Assembly (NCBI GenBank): GCA_021806645.1
Contig: JAJZQX010000001.1
Location: forward strand, 248,001-312,000
Length of the DNA: 64,000 bases
Direction: 5' to 3'
Source of the DNA: Myxococcales bacterium
Lineage (GTDB): Bacteria; Myxococcota; Myxococcia; Myxococcales; Anaeromyxobacteraceae
Shown here piece by piece: positions 11,048 through 19,882 of the stretch. The notes below the pieces were generated by a model. That model did no database searches and was not told where the DNA came from. It worked only from the letters and a program-made list of their open reading frames with translations. Positions within the stretch are counted from its first letter, which is position 1, and every line of letters begins with the position of its first letter. The translations under genes were made by a program, and so were the position numbers.

Positions 11048-12175
11048 GTGGCCCGCCCGCACCACATCGTCCTCGTGCCGGGCTTCTTCGGGTTCGCCAA
11101 TCTCGGCGACCTCACCTACTTCGGTCACGTCCGCGACCTGCTGCGCCAGCGCGGGCCGCCGCTCGGCGTCGAGGGTGAGGTGGAGGTGGTCCTCACCGAG
11201 CCGACCGCCTCGCTGACCCGGCGCGCCGCGATCCTCTGCGAGACCATCTCCAGGCTGCTCGACCGGGCGCCGGGCCGGGTGAGCCTCATCGGCCACTCCA
11301 GCGGCGGCCTCGACGCCCGCCTGCTCTGCACCCCCGGGGTGACGCTGCCCACCGGCGCCGACCCCGAGCGCTGCGCCCGCGCCGTCCGGTCGCTGGTCAC
11401 CGTCTCCACGCCGCACCACGGCACCCCGCTGGCCCAGACCTTCTCCAGCCTGCTCGGCCAGCAGATGCTGCGGCTCCTCTCTCTCACCACCATCCACGCG
11501 CTCCGCACCGGCCGCCTCCCGCTCTCGGCCGTGCTCCGGCTGGCCCGCCTGCTGCGCTTCGGCAAGGCGCCGCCCTCGGGCGTCCTCGACCAGCTCTACA
11601 AGCAGCTCCTGGCCGACTTCTCCGGCGAGCGCCGGCGCGCCCTTGAGGCCTTCCTCGCCGACGTGCGCAGCGACCAGGGGCTGCTCGGCCAGCTGACGCC
11701 GGCCGCCATGGAGATGTTCAACGCCTCGGCGGAGGACCGGCCGGAGCTGCCCTACGGCTGCGTGGTCACGCAGGCGCGACCACCGGGCGTGAAGTCGCTC
11801 CTGGGGGCGGGGTTGAGCCCCTACGCGCAGGCCACCCACGCGCTCTTCCTTGCGCTCTACCGGTTCTCCTCCGGCATGCCCAGTGGGTGGTTGCCGCGCC
11901 TCACCGAGGAGCAGGTCGATGGGCTGCACCGGGCCTACGGGCGCGTCCCGCCACCGGCCGCCAACGACGGCATCGTCCCCACCCTGAGCCAGGTGCGCGG
12001 CCGCGTGCTCCACGCCGCCTGGGCCGATCACCATGACGTGCTGGGGCACTTCCACGATCCGACCCATGTGCCGCCCCACTTCGACTGGGTGGCCTCCGGC
12101 TCGGGGTTCGACCGCGCGCGCTTCGAGGCCCTGTGGGGCGACGTGGCCGGATTCCTGGCCGACCCCCGGGCGTGA
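11048..12175 (+). CDS. Lipase/esterase-like alpha/beta hydrolase
   Basis: 375 residues starting with a GTG (MARPHHIVLVPGFFGF), after a GGGAG run. The alpha/beta-hydrolase layout is clear: oxyanion-side HIVLVPGFFGF near the N-terminus, the nucleophile elbow GHSSGG with Ser about 84, TVSTPHHGTPLA after it, and a late His in ADHHDVLGHF. These match triacylglycerol lipase-type enzymes. No signal peptide is visible, so it is probably cytoplasmic or released by another route. Natural substrate unknown; it stands alone between divergent mmsA and a phosphatase remnant. Confidence 0.75.
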   Translation: MARPHHIVLVPGFFGFANLGDLTYFGHVRDLLRQRGPPLGVEGEVEVVLTEPTASLTRRAAILCETISRLLDRAPGRVSLIGHSSGGLDARLLCTPGVTLPTGADPERCARAVRSLVTVSTPHHGTPLAQTFSSLLGQQMLRLLSLTTIHALRTGRLPLSAVLRLARLLRFGKAPPSGVLDQLYKQLLADFSGERRRALEAFLADVRSDQGLLGQLTPAAMEMFNASAEDRPELPYGCVVTQARPPGVKSLLGAGLSPYAQATHALFLALYRFSSGMPSGWLPRLTEEQVDGLHRAYGRVPPPAANDGIVPTLSQVRGRVLHAAWADHHDVLGHFHDPTHVPPHFDWVASGSGFDRARFEALWGDVAGFLADPRA

Positions 12176-12267
12176 GGGGGCGCCGGGGCGCGTCGGGTCC
12201 TGGCGCCGGTCCGTCTCCCCGAACGAAGGGCGCCTCCGAGGATCGCGGCACCGGTCGCAGCCGGGGC

Positions 12268-12859
12268 ATGACCAGCGACCCCACCAACCGCGATCCGGGT
12301 GGCCCCAACCACGTCCGGCTCGAGCAGAACTATTGCGGCGCGGTCTACGAGATGGTGATCGCGCCCGACGACGTCGTCGGCTCGAGCTACGTGGCCGGCT
12401 CGCTGCACGCCCTTGTCGAGGGCGTCCCGCTCGACCCGCTCGGCGGCAGCGCGGTGGCCTATCCCGTCGACAGCCCCATGTTCGACGCCACCGCCACCGA
12501 CGAGGCGGGCGCCGTGGCCAAGACCAACGTCTGCAGCGTGGGCGCCATCGCCAACCCGGACAACATCACCTACATCCCGGGCTACTCGACCCTCGTCATC
12601 GGCGAGGACACCACCGACGGCACCAGAACGACGCGCTCTGGGCGTACGACCTCACCACCGGAACCTCACCCGGATCCTCACCTCGCCCTACGGCTCCGAG
12701 GTCACCGGCGCCTACTGGTACCCGAACGTCAACGGCCACGCCTACCTGAAGGTGCAGATCCAGCACCCGTACGTGAAGTCCGATCCGGAGAAGGACCCCG
12801 ACGCCGCCGCACGCCAGTCGTACGTGGGCTACATCGGGCCCTTCCCGGCCATGGACTGA
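12268..12859 (+). pseudogene. PhoX-type (DUF839) phosphatase remnant, frameshifted
   Basis: About 195 residues of the C-terminal part of a PhoX/DUF839 protein spread over three frames. Frame one runs from the ATG at 12268 through VCSVGAIANPDNITYIPG and LVIGEDTTDG. A lost base near 12620 moves HQNDALWAYDLTTG into a second frame, and another lost base near 12661 moves NLTRILTSPYGSEVTGAYWYPN to the third, which ends in GYIGPFPAMD at 12859. Complete proteins of this kind are about 600 residues, so the N-terminal two thirds is missing. Two separate one-base losses in about 45 bases may be true decay or an assembly error, but the missing front end argues for decay. Confidence 0.75.
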
Positions 12860-13108
12860 GCCGGACCGGGGCCAGAGCGAGCGGGGCGCCGGCCAGCACC
12901 GGCGCCTCGCTCGGCCGTGCGCTCTCCTGGAGCCACTGGCCGAACCACTCATTCCCGCGGCCATGGGACGGGGTGAGTTGCAGGTGTCCCGCGGGCCTGG
13001 GATCATGGCGCGAGGCCCTTGGCGCGTTCGAGCCATCTCGGGATGCCGGCACGACCAACTGTCGCCCTTCTCGCGAGCCGGCGTGGCGGCGAGGCCTCCG
13101 GGTTCGCC

Positions 13109-13810
13109 ATGACCGTCACAGGGATCAGCGTGCCGGCCGCGCTGCCGGCCTACTGCGAACGGACCGGCCCCGGCCCGTGGGCGGAGCCGCTCGACGCCGT
13201 GTCCAACCTCGCCTTCCTGGTGGCCGCGGCGCTGGCGCTGCTCGCCTGGCGGCGGGACCGGCCGCGCGACTGGCCGCTCCTCCTGCTGGTGGCCGACGCC
13301 GGGGCCATCGGCCTGGGCAGCCTGGCCTTCCACGTGGCTCCCGGGCCGCTGACCTGGGCCGGCGACGTCTGGCCCATCCGGCTCTACGTCCTGGGCCACC
13401 TGGCGCTGGCGCTGCGGCGGCTGGGCGGGGCAGGGTGGCTGACCACGCTGGGAGGGCTCGTGGCCCTGTCGGCGGCGACCACGGCCGCGATCCGGGCCTG
13501 GCCGGCGGCGCTGGCCGGCGGCGTCGGCTACCTCCCTGTGCTGGCGGCGCTCACGCTGCTGGGCGGGTGGCTGGCCTGGCGCCCCGGCGAGCCGGAGCTG
13601 CGCGCGGCCGGGCGGGCGCACCTGGTCGCCGCCTCGACCTTCGCGGCGGCGCTGGTCTTCCGGAGCATCGACCTGCCCGCCTGCGCCCTTTTCCCGGCGG
13701 GCACCCACTTCCTCTGGCACCTGCTCACCGGGCTCACCGTCGCGCTGCTGCTGCTCGCCATGGTGGGAAGTCGGGGTCAGGTGAGGTGTCGGGCCCGGAC
13801 GGCGGAGTGA
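13109..13810 (+). CDS. Ceramidase-like integral membrane hydrolase
   Basis: 233 residues with about seven hydrophobic segments. The alkaline ceramidase/PAQR-type (CREST) pattern is visible: YCERTGPGPWAEPLDAVSN at the start, GLGSLAFHV (Ser71, His75), AGDVWPI (Asp86) and a late HFLWH pair of histidines. In known members these residues bind a zinc ion in the membrane and hydrolyse an amide. The ATG at 13109 is preferred because the family begins close to YCE; the longer frame adds only low-complexity residues. The real substrate is unknown; bacterial members are mostly uncharacterised. Confidence 0.75.
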   Translation: MTVTGISVPAALPAYCERTGPGPWAEPLDAVSNLAFLVAAALALLAWRRDRPRDWPLLLLVADAGAIGLGSLAFHVAPGPLTWAGDVWPIRLYVLGHLALALRRLGGAGWLTTLGGLVALSAATTAAIRAWPAALAGGVGYLPVLAALTLLGGWLAWRPGEPELRAAGRAHLVAASTFAAALVFRSIDLPACALFPAGTHFLWHLLTGLTVALLLLAMVGSRGQVRCRARTAE

Positions 13811-13850
13811 CGGGTGTGCCCCAAGGGGCGGTTACTCGGAGGACACGGCG

Positions 13851-14303
13851 ATGGTCACGAAGATCTCACCCCGACGCGCGGACTATGCGTGGTTCCGCCC
13901 CATCACGTCGCGCTGGATGGACAACGACGTCTACGGGCACGTCAACAACGCGCACTACTACTCGTACTTCGACACCGTCATCAACCAGTACCTCATCGAG
14001 CGCGGTGGGCTCGACATCAACTCGAGCCCGGTGGTGGGGTTCGTGGTGAGCTCGAGCTGCGACTTCTTCCGCCCCGTGGCCTACCCGGACGACCTCCAGG
14101 TCGGACTGCGCGTGGACCGTACCGGGAAGAGCTCGGTCCACTACGGGGTGGCGCTGTTCGCCGCCGGGGATGACGCCGCGCGTGCCGCCGGGATGGTGGT
14201 CCACGTCTTCGTGGATCGGGGGACCTCGAGGCCGGTGCAGATCCCGGAGCCGATCCGGCAGGCCCTCCAGGCCATCGCCGGCGGGGCCCGGCCGCGACCG
14301 TGA
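13851..14303 (+). CDS. Hot-dog fold acyl-CoA thioesterase (4HBT/YbgC type)
   Basis: 150 residues, one hot-dog domain. The active-site stretch [13 protein letters not shown] (residues 21-33) is the classic 4-hydroxybenzoyl-CoA/YbgC-type thioesterase motif, with the Asp in MDND acting as base or nucleophile. [13 protein letters not shown] and a C-terminal IPEPIRQAL helix complete the fold. It hydrolyses a short or aromatic acyl-CoA in the cytoplasm. A GGAGGA ribosome site lies before the ATG. It converges with the DUF503 gene, seven bases apart. Confidence 0.87.
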   Translation: MVTKISPRRADYAWFRPITSRWMDNDVYGHVNNAHYYSYFDTVINQYLIERGGLDINSSPVVGFVVSSSCDFFRPVAYPDDLQVGLRVDRTGKSSVHYGVALFAAGDDAARAAGMVVHVFVDRGTSRPVQIPEPIRQALQAIAGGARPRP

Positions 14304-14310
14304 CCGCTGC

Positions 14311-14691
14311 TCAGCGGTCCTCCTCGTCGGCCTTCGGCTCCCAGGGCATGGCCCCCTCGGCCTCGGCCAGCGATCGTGTCCCGTCGCCCATCCCGTCGTC
14401 CCACGGCTCGATGACCAGGTCGCGCGCGGTCACCAGGATCTGCCCGCCGTGCATGGAGGCCACCAGGTCGGCCACCTTGTCGAGGGTCTCGTTGACGAAG
14501 GCGTGGTCGTTGCCGACGGCGGTGACCCCGATCACGCTCCGCTGCCATAGGTCGTTCTCGGCCACCTCGGCGATCGAGACGTTGAACCGGGCCTTGACCC
14601 GGTCGATGGCCGAACGGAGCAGGTGGCGCTTCGACTTGAGGGAGCCGGACGCGGGCAGGAACAGGACCAGTCTCAGCACACCGACGAACAT
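14311..14691 (-). CDS. DUF503 (YlxP-like) protein
   Basis: 126 residues. The start MFVGVLRLVLFLPASGSLK, the KSKR that follows, and VSIAEVAENDLWQRSVIGV match the DUF503/YlxP family, small ferredoxin-like folds often encoded beside rbfA in the infB region of other bacteria. Here it is away from that region. The acidic tail after residue 100 (DDGMGDGTRSLAEAEGA) is an extension. The ATG at 14691 is preferred to the longer open frame, which has no homology. Function in ribosome or RNA metabolism is inferred only from the family's usual context. Confidence 0.85.
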   Translation of the reverse strand: MFVGVLRLVLFLPASGSLKSKRHLLRSAIDRVKARFNVSIAEVAENDLWQRSVIGVTAVGNDHAFVNETLDKVADLVASMHGGQILVTARDLVIEPWDDGMGDGTRSLAEAEGAMPWEPKADEEDR

Positions 14692-14972
14692 CCGAACCTC
14701 CGCCGCGGGAGCCCGAGCCGGCTCGAGCCGGCCGGGCCGTACCGCTGGAGGTGACGTTAGCGGATGCGGACCGAGGCCACGTGCTGCCCCTTGTGGGTGC
14801 ACGAGGCGTGACGACGCCCCCGCGATCGGGTGTCGGCCTGCTGGCGCGGAAGCCAGCCGCCGGCCCCCAAGCGCCACTTCTTGACCTACGTCACCTGGGG
14901 CCCGGGCACGGGTGATCCCGGTGGCGTGGGCAGAGTTCAGCAGGGGAACGCGGCCCGCGGTGTCGGCGGGGC

Positions 14973-15233
14973 CTACTTCTTGAGCCCGGCGACGTAGTCC
15001 GCCACGGCCGGAGCGTCGTCGATCGCCACGGGCTTCATCTTCCCCTGGCCCCCCTTTATGACCTTGAGGACCTTGGCGGCGGGGGTTCCGGCGATCGGCC
15101 TTGGCATGATCTTGCCGCCCACGCCCTCCTTGCCATGGCACATCGCGCACTTCTTCGAGAAGGTCTCGGCTCCATTGGCGAGGGCGGTCGAAGCGAAGAG
15201 GAGGACGGTGACGGCAACGAGGGCGCGCTTCAT
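14973..15233 (-). CDS. Small periplasmic monoheme cytochrome c
   Basis: 86 residues with a signal peptide (MKRALVAVTVLLFASTALA) and one haem c motif, CAMCH, at about residues 32-36. A methionine that could be the distal ligand occurs in GKIMPRPI or GKMKPV. The size and the final helix AVADYVAGLKK fit a class I cytochrome c. It would shuttle electrons in the periplasm. An AAAGGA ribosome site precedes the ATG at 15233. No partner oxidoreductase is adjacent on its strand; the divergent GMC oxidoreductase is a possible but unproven partner. Confidence 0.87.
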   Translation of the reverse strand: MKRALVAVTVLLFASTALANGAETFSKKCAMCHGKEGVGGKIMPRPIAGTPAAKVLKVIKGGQGKMKPVAIDDAPAVADYVAGLKK

Positions 15234-15399
15234 GTGGAATCCTTTCGGTGGGGCGTGGCGGCGTGCATCTTGACGCAGGAGAAGTCCTAGCAGGTTCCGG
15301 CCACGAGGTGCACCAGGCCCCGAGCCCACCTCCGGCCGTGACCCGGCCGGGAAGTCCCGGTATCCTTCGACGGCCAGCCCGCCCCCGTCAGGAGGACCC

Positions 15400-17040
15400 G
15401 TGAACACCGTCGGTTCGTTCGACTACGTGATCGCCGGCGGCGGCACCGCCGGCTGCCTGCTCGCGAACCGGCTCTCGGCCGATCCCGAGGTCTCTGTCCT
15501 GCTGCTGGAGGCGGGCGGGCGGGACACGGGGATCTGGATCCAGATCCCGGTCGGCTACCTCTTCTGCATCGGCAACCCGCGCACCGACTGGTGCTACCGC
15601 ACCGAGCCCGACCCGGGGCTCAACGGCCGCAGCATCCTCTACGCGCGCGGGCGGGTCCTGGGTGGCTGCACCTCGATCAACGCCATGCTCTACATGCGGG
15701 GCCAGGCCCGGGACTACGACGAGTGGGCCCGGCTCAGCGGCGACCCGAGCTGGTCATGGGAGCGGGTGCTCCCGATCTTCAAGCGGACCGAAAACTACTG
15801 GCGCGGCGCCGACGAGCTCCACGGCGCGGCGGGCGAGTGGCGGGTCGAGCCCCAGCGGCTCTCGTGGGAGATCCTGGACGCCTTCCGCGACGCCGCCGCC
15901 GAGGTGGGTATCGGCCGGATCGACGACTTCAACCGCGGCGACAACGAGGGCAGCTCGCGCTTCGAGGTGAACCAGCGCCGCGGGGTCCGCTGGAACGCCA
16001 CCAAGGCCTTCCTGCGGCCGGCGGCGGGGCGCAGGAACCTGACCGTGCTCACCGGCGCGCCGGTGCGGCGCCTGCGGCTCGGGCGCGGTGCGTCCGGGGC
16101 CACCGAGGCCCAGGGCGTCGAGTTCTACCGGGGGGAGGAGACCGTCTTCGCCGAAGCGCGCCGCGAGACCATCCTGGCGGCGGGCGCCATCGGCTCGCCC
16201 CACGTCCTCCAGTTCTCGGGCATCGGCCCGGGCGCGCACCTGCAGGCGCTGGGGGTGCCGGTGCTTCACGACCTCCCCGGCGTGGGCGGCAACCTCCACG
16301 ATCACCTGCAGCTCCGCACCGCCTACAAGGTGAAGAACGTCCTCACCCTCAACACCCTCGCCAACTCCTGGTGGGGCAAGGCGAAGATGGGTCTCGAGTA
16401 CGCCGTCCGGCGCACCGGGCCGCTCACCATGGCCCCATCGCAGCTGGGCGCCTGCACCAGGTCCGACCCGGGCCAGGCCACCGCCAACATCGAGTTCCAC
16501 GTCCAGCCGCTCTCCCTCGACAAGTTCGGCGAGCCACTGCACACCTTCCCGGCCTTCACGGTGAGCGTGTGCAACCTGCGGCCGACCTCCCGCGGCCACG
16601 TGCGGCTCAAGTCGCCAGACCCGCGCGCCGCGCCGGAGATCCGCCTCAACTACCTCTCCACGCCGGAGGACCAGCGCGTCGCGGTGGACTCGCTCCGGCT
16701 GGCGCGACGGATCGTGAACGGCACCGAGACCATGAGGCGGTACGCGCCGGAGGAGTTCGTCCCCGGCCCGTCGTTCCAGTCGGACACCGAGCTGGTCAAG
16801 GCGGCGGGCAACGTGGGGACGACGATCTTCCACCCGGTCAGCACCTGCCGGATGGGGCGCGCCGGCGACGAGGGCGCCGTGGTGGACAGCCGCCTGCGGG
16901 TGAGGGGGGTGGGGCGCCTGCGCGTCATCGACGCATCGGTCATGCCGACCATCACCTCGGGCAACACCGCCTCGCCCACCGTGATGATCGCCGAGAAGGG
17001 CGCGGCGGCGGTGATCGAGGACCGCCGGGCGGCGCGGTGA
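15400..17040 (+). CDS. GMC-family FAD oxidoreductase (choline dehydrogenase type)
   Basis: 546 residues. The N-terminal FAD-binding fold is plain: FDYVIAGGGTAGCLLANRLS with a Glu-ended strand VLLLEAGG. Further GMC signatures are ARGRVLGGCTSINAM, the second signature GAIGSPHVLQFSGIGP, and the C-terminal HPVSTCRMG with GNTASPTVM, which holds the catalytic His/Asn region. Members oxidise alcohols such as choline or long-chain alcohols and pass electrons to quinone or cytochrome. The start is the GTG at 15400, nine bases after GGAGG. It is divergent from the small cytochrome gene. The alcohol cannot be predicted. Confidence 0.9.
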   Translation: MNTVGSFDYVIAGGGTAGCLLANRLSADPEVSVLLLEAGGRDTGIWIQIPVGYLFCIGNPRTDWCYRTEPDPGLNGRSILYARGRVLGGCTSINAMLYMRGQARDYDEWARLSGDPSWSWERVLPIFKRTENYWRGADELHGAAGEWRVEPQRLSWEILDAFRDAAAEVGIGRIDDFNRGDNEGSSRFEVNQRRGVRWNATKAFLRPAAGRRNLTVLTGAPVRRLRLGRGASGATEAQGVEFYRGEETVFAEARRETILAAGAIGSPHVLQFSGIGPGAHLQALGVPVLHDLPGVGGNLHDHLQLRTAYKVKNVLTLNTLANSWWGKAKMGLEYAVRRTGPLTMAPSQLGACTRSDPGQATANIEFHVQPLSLDKFGEPLHTFPAFTVSVCNLRPTSRGHVRLKSPDPRAAPEIRLNYLSTPEDQRVAVDSLRLARRIVNGTETMRRYAPEEFVPGPSFQSDTELVKAAGNVGTTIFHPVSTCRMGRAGDEGAVVDSRLRVRGVGRLRVIDASVMPTITSGNTASPTVMIAEKGAAAVIEDRRAAR

Positions 17041-17062
17041 GGAGACATCCTGGAGACGGAAG

Positions 17063-17410
17063 CTATCGGGGACCATCCGGCAAGAGACCTTCCAGCTGCC
17101 CGATGAGGGGCGGGAGGTCCTTCGCCACGATGTCCAGGAGTATGTCGAGGTCCACGTCGAAGTAGGCGTGGGCGAGCCGGTTGCGGAGTCCACTCATCGA
17201 CGGCCAGCGGACCTCCGGGTGCGCCGACTGGTAGTCGGGGGAGACCTTGCCGGCCGCCTCGCCGACGATCTCGAGGAGCCGCGCCAGCGCCAGCTGCGTC
17301 AGCTCGTCGGCCGCGACCTGGGCCCGAGCCTTCCCGGCGACCAGGCTCACCGCCTTGCGGGCGGCGTCGAGCATGTGCCGCAGGCGGACCGCGTCGTCAT
17401 ACCGCGACAT
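17063..17410 (-). CDS. hepT: HepT-like toxin (DUF86 HEPN RNase)
   Basis: 115 residues, a HEPN-domain protein. The RX4HXY RNase motif is complete: Arg76, His81 and Tyr83 in RNRLAHAY. The overall helix pattern and the GEAAGKVS turn fit HepT. In studied systems HepT cleaves RNA and is silenced when its partner MntA attaches AMP to the motif tyrosine. The gene overlaps the end of mntA by 14 bases, antitoxin first, as in known pairs. It lies just 3' of and convergent with the GMC oxidoreductase gene. Confidence 0.87.
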   Translation of the reverse strand: MSRYDDAVRLRHMLDAARKAVSLVAGKARAQVAADELTQLALARLLEIVGEAAGKVSPDYQSAHPEVRWPSMSGLRNRLAHAYFDVDLDILLDIVAKDLPPLIGQLEGLLPDGPR

Positions 17411-17696
17411 ACTGGTTCACGGCCTCGGCGAGCACCTGGTCGCGGAAATAGCGGGAGAGGAAGCCCGGGGTGTTGAGGTCGACCTTGCGGCCGAGGAGAG
17501 CGGTCAGCTCCCGCTCCATGTCGAAGAACGCCAGGCCGGGGACGTGGCCCGGTTCGAACTCGACAAGCACATCCACGTCACTGGCCGCCGCGAAGTCGTC
17601 CCGCAACACGGAGCCGAAGAGCGCCAGCCGCTGGACGTGGTGGCGCCGGCAGAAGTCGGCGAGGACCCTTCGGTCGATGGGGATCTGGACGGCCAC
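17397..17696 (-). CDS. mntA: MntA-like nucleotidyltransferase antitoxin
   Basis: 99 residues, a minimal nucleotidyltransferase. The GSX10DXD motif is intact: Gly28-Ser29, then Asp40 and Asp42 in SDVDVLVEF. A third acid lies in KVDLN. In characterised pairs this enzyme transfers AMP to the HepT toxin. The ATG at 17696 opens the operon; no nearby intact gene shares its strand upstream. With HepT it forms a complete toxin-antitoxin pair in an accessory-looking region next to a restriction-modification locus. Confidence 0.87.
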   Translation of the reverse strand: MAVQIPIDRRVLADFCRRHHVQRLALFGSVLRDDFAAASDVDVLVEFEPGHVPGLAFFDMERELTALLGRKVDLNTPGFLSRYFRDQVLAEAVNQYVAV

Positions 17697-17873
17697 AACT
17701 GGATTGTAGCCGACTCCGGTCTGTCGGTCGCGCCACGGCCCTCCCGTTACGGACGGGAACTGAACGCAGCCCGACTGTCACACGGGGTGGGGATGGGGCC
17801 CTCCTCGTCCTGAGTTCATTGCCGTGAAGCGGATTTCCCCAGGTAGACGCGCGTACCGGCCAAGGAGGATTCA

Positions 17874-18182
17874 ATGAAGACGCTCGCTCTCGCAGTGAGG
17901 ACCGTCTTCGCCACCGCCTGCAGCGGTTTCTCCGAGCCTTCGCCGACGCCGGCGCCGAAGGGGTGGGCGGTGACCACGCTGGCCGGCCAGGCCGGGGCGT
18001 CTGACCGCGCTGATGGGGTCGGGGCGGCGGCGCGCCTCCTTGGGCCCTACGCCAACACCAGCGACGGCGCCAACCTCTACGTCCTCGACGCCGCTCTCCA
18101 CCCGACCTACGCCTTCCGCCGCAAGGTGATTATCGGAACCGGCGAGATCGGAACAGGCGAGGTCGTGCCGATCGGGGCCTAA
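17874..18182 (+). pseudogene. NHL-repeat lipoprotein remnant
   Basis: 102 codons from an ATG preceded by AAGGAG. The start resembles a lipoprotein signal (MKTLALAVRTVFATACSG), then WAVTTLAGQAGASDRADGVG and ARLLGPYANTSDGANLYVLD, which match the first NHL-type beta-propeller repeat of extracellular proteins that usually run for several hundred residues. After LYVLD the sequence loses the repeat pattern and stops at 18182. It is best read as the shortened N-terminal end of a larger gene, although a short expressed peptide cannot be excluded. Its stop overlaps the stop of the convergent methyltransferase gene. Confidence 0.55.
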
Positions 18183-19882
18183 CGCCGCGTGTCTACGAAG
18201 TCAAAGTCAGGCAATGCCACCAGGGAGTATGCACGGAGCGCCAGTGCATCGAGGGCTCCGAAGTCGCGCGCTTCGAACGCGTCGGCGATGTGGCGAGCGA
18301 ACCCAGCTGGAATTGACGATGGTTTCGGCACTCGAATCCGCCTCAGGTACTGCGCCTGGAACCTCAAGTAGCCGCCGCGCATCTTCACCGCGTAGGACCA
18401 GACGAAGAACAACGCGACCTTCGAGCTCAGCAGGCCGCCCAGGACCTTCATGTCCCAGGTCTCGCTGGTGACGAAGTAAAGGTTGTGGTGGGGGTGGAAG
18501 CGCCCCTTTTCCAGGACCACCTCGTTGCTCCCGGCGATGTCCGGGATGAGGAGCTTGGGGAGCGGCACGAGGTGCGGATACACGCGGTCGATGGTCCGGA
18601 ACCAGCCCAAGGGGTTCTTCTGGGCCACGTGGCGCTTCTTGATGTCGGCCGCGTGCGTGTCGAGGTACCGGGCGAGCTTCGGGTATTTGGCAAGGTCTAC
18701 GACCGGTCCGTCGTCCGTGAAAGCGTTGATCACGCACCGATGGGCGTCGCGGACCTTCCCGTTCTCGATGTCCTCGCGCATTACGAGCGGCACGAGCCGG
18801 TCGGACTCGATGTCGGCGTCCCCGGGGACGATGAACACCTTGTCCGCGCCCGTGGCGACTCCGATGCGGACCTGGGTCTTGCCGTCCGCCTCCAGCGGCT
18901 CGAAGCGGCGCTCCAGGTCGCGCAGAACCTCCAGGTGCTCAGGCGAACTGAGCACCCACGGCTCCGCAGCCTCGAACCACTTCTCGTAGGTGCTGACGCT
19001 CGCTCCAGGGCGGACCTTGGCCCTGGGGCTCTCGAGCAGTTTGAGGAGGTCGGCGCACTCGTCGATGGAGCCGGTCGCGAGTTTGCCGACCTGGACCTTG
19101 TGGCTGTGGTCGCGGCCGATGGCGAAGATCGAGGGGTAGGCGATCACCTCCGACTCGAACGGCGAGGCAGTGTGGAGGTCCACGTAGGTGTGCACGTGGA
19201 AGTCGCGCGCGATCATCTCGCGGAGCGGCGCGCCGTACCGGTTCAGGGTCCAGCGGTCAGCGCAGATGAACGAAAGGACGCCCTTGGGCCCCAGGAGGTC
19301 CAGGCTGCGCTCGATGAACGCGACGTAGAGGTCTGCTCGGTCGAAGAGCGACACGTACCGGTGTCGGTACTCGGCCTGGAGCTCGGGCGCGAGCTGCTCG
19401 ATCCGCACGTAGGGCGGATTCCCCACGACCACGTCGAAGCGCCGGTGGATCGGTGCCAGCAGGAAGTCGCCTTCTTGGACCCAGGCTTGGCAAAGGCGCT
19501 TGCGGTCGGTTGCTCCCAGGCCGGCGCTGTCCAGCTCACGCTCGACAGCTTGACGGCTCAGCTCGACGTGTTCGGGGTCGATGTCGAAGGCGAGAACGGC
19601 CCCCGTGAGCGTTCGTGGATCGCGCCCATGGCGTTCGCACGAAGCGAGGAGACGCTTGAGCGCAGGCACCAGGAACGCGCCGTGACCTACCGAGGGCTCT
19701 AGCAGCGACAGGCTCCCCAGGTCGCGATCCTCGACGTACCCGGCCAGATCCAGGATGAGGTCCACGATCTGCGGCTTGGTCAGTACGACGCCGTGCGTCT
19801 CTCCCGAGCTCCGCTCGCCGTAGTCGTAGGCTCCCTTGGGTACGGCGAAGGGAAGTTGAAGATGCGCCTGCATGGGGTTCAT
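18179..19882 (-). CDS. XhoI/PaeR7I-type DNA adenine methyltransferase
   Basis: 567 residues. An S-adenosylmethionine-binding strand SLLEPSVGHGAFLVPAL lies near residue 60 and the catalytic NPPY at 155-158 (VVGNPPYVRIEQ), the order of gamma-class N6-adenine methyltransferases; a C-terminal target-recognition part with PKLLIPDIAGSNE follows. It would protect DNA, probably at CTCGAG given the adjacent XhoI/PaeR7I-type nuclease. The ATG at 19882 overlaps the nuclease stop by one base (TGATG). The open frame continues upstream into the nuclease gene only because of the frameshift there. The methyltransferase itself appears intact. Confidence 0.85.
   Translation of the reverse strand: MNPMQAHLQLPFAVPKGAYDYGERSSGETHGVVLTKPQIVDLILDLAGYVEDRDLGSLSLLEPSVGHGAFLVPALKRLLASCERHGRDPRTLTGAVLAFDIDPEHVELSRQAVERELDSAGLGATDRKRLCQAWVQEGDFLLAPIHRRFDVVVGNPPYVRIEQLAPELQAEYRHRYVSLFDRADLYVAFIERSLDLLGPKGVLSFICADRWTLNRYGAPLREMIARDFHVHTYVDLHTASPFESEVIAYPSIFAIGRDHSHKVQVGKLATGSIDECADLLKLLESPRAKVRPGASVSTYEKWFEAAEPWVLSSPEHLEVLRDLERRFEPLEADGKTQVRIGVATGADKVFIVPGDADIESDRLVPLVMREDIENGKVRDAHRCVINAFTDDGPVVDLAKYPKLARYLDTHAADIKKRHVAQKNPLGWFRTIDRVYPHLVPLPKLLIPDIAGSNEVVLEKGRFHPHHNLYFVTSETWDMKVLGGLLSSKVALFFVWSYAVKMRGGYLRFQAQYLRRIRVPKPSSIPAGFARHIADAFEARDFGALDALALRAYSLVALPDFDFVDTRR

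Noticed and set aside
14700-14972. Intergenic stretch before the small cytochrome as a place for a small RNA or riboswitch
   Set aside because: I saw only ordinary GC-rich sequence without a convincing conserved structure or promoter.
14311-15150. DUF503 protein of 279 residues with a long N-terminal part
   Set aside because: The extra residues have no homology and cover the cytochrome gene; the family starts at MFVG (14691).
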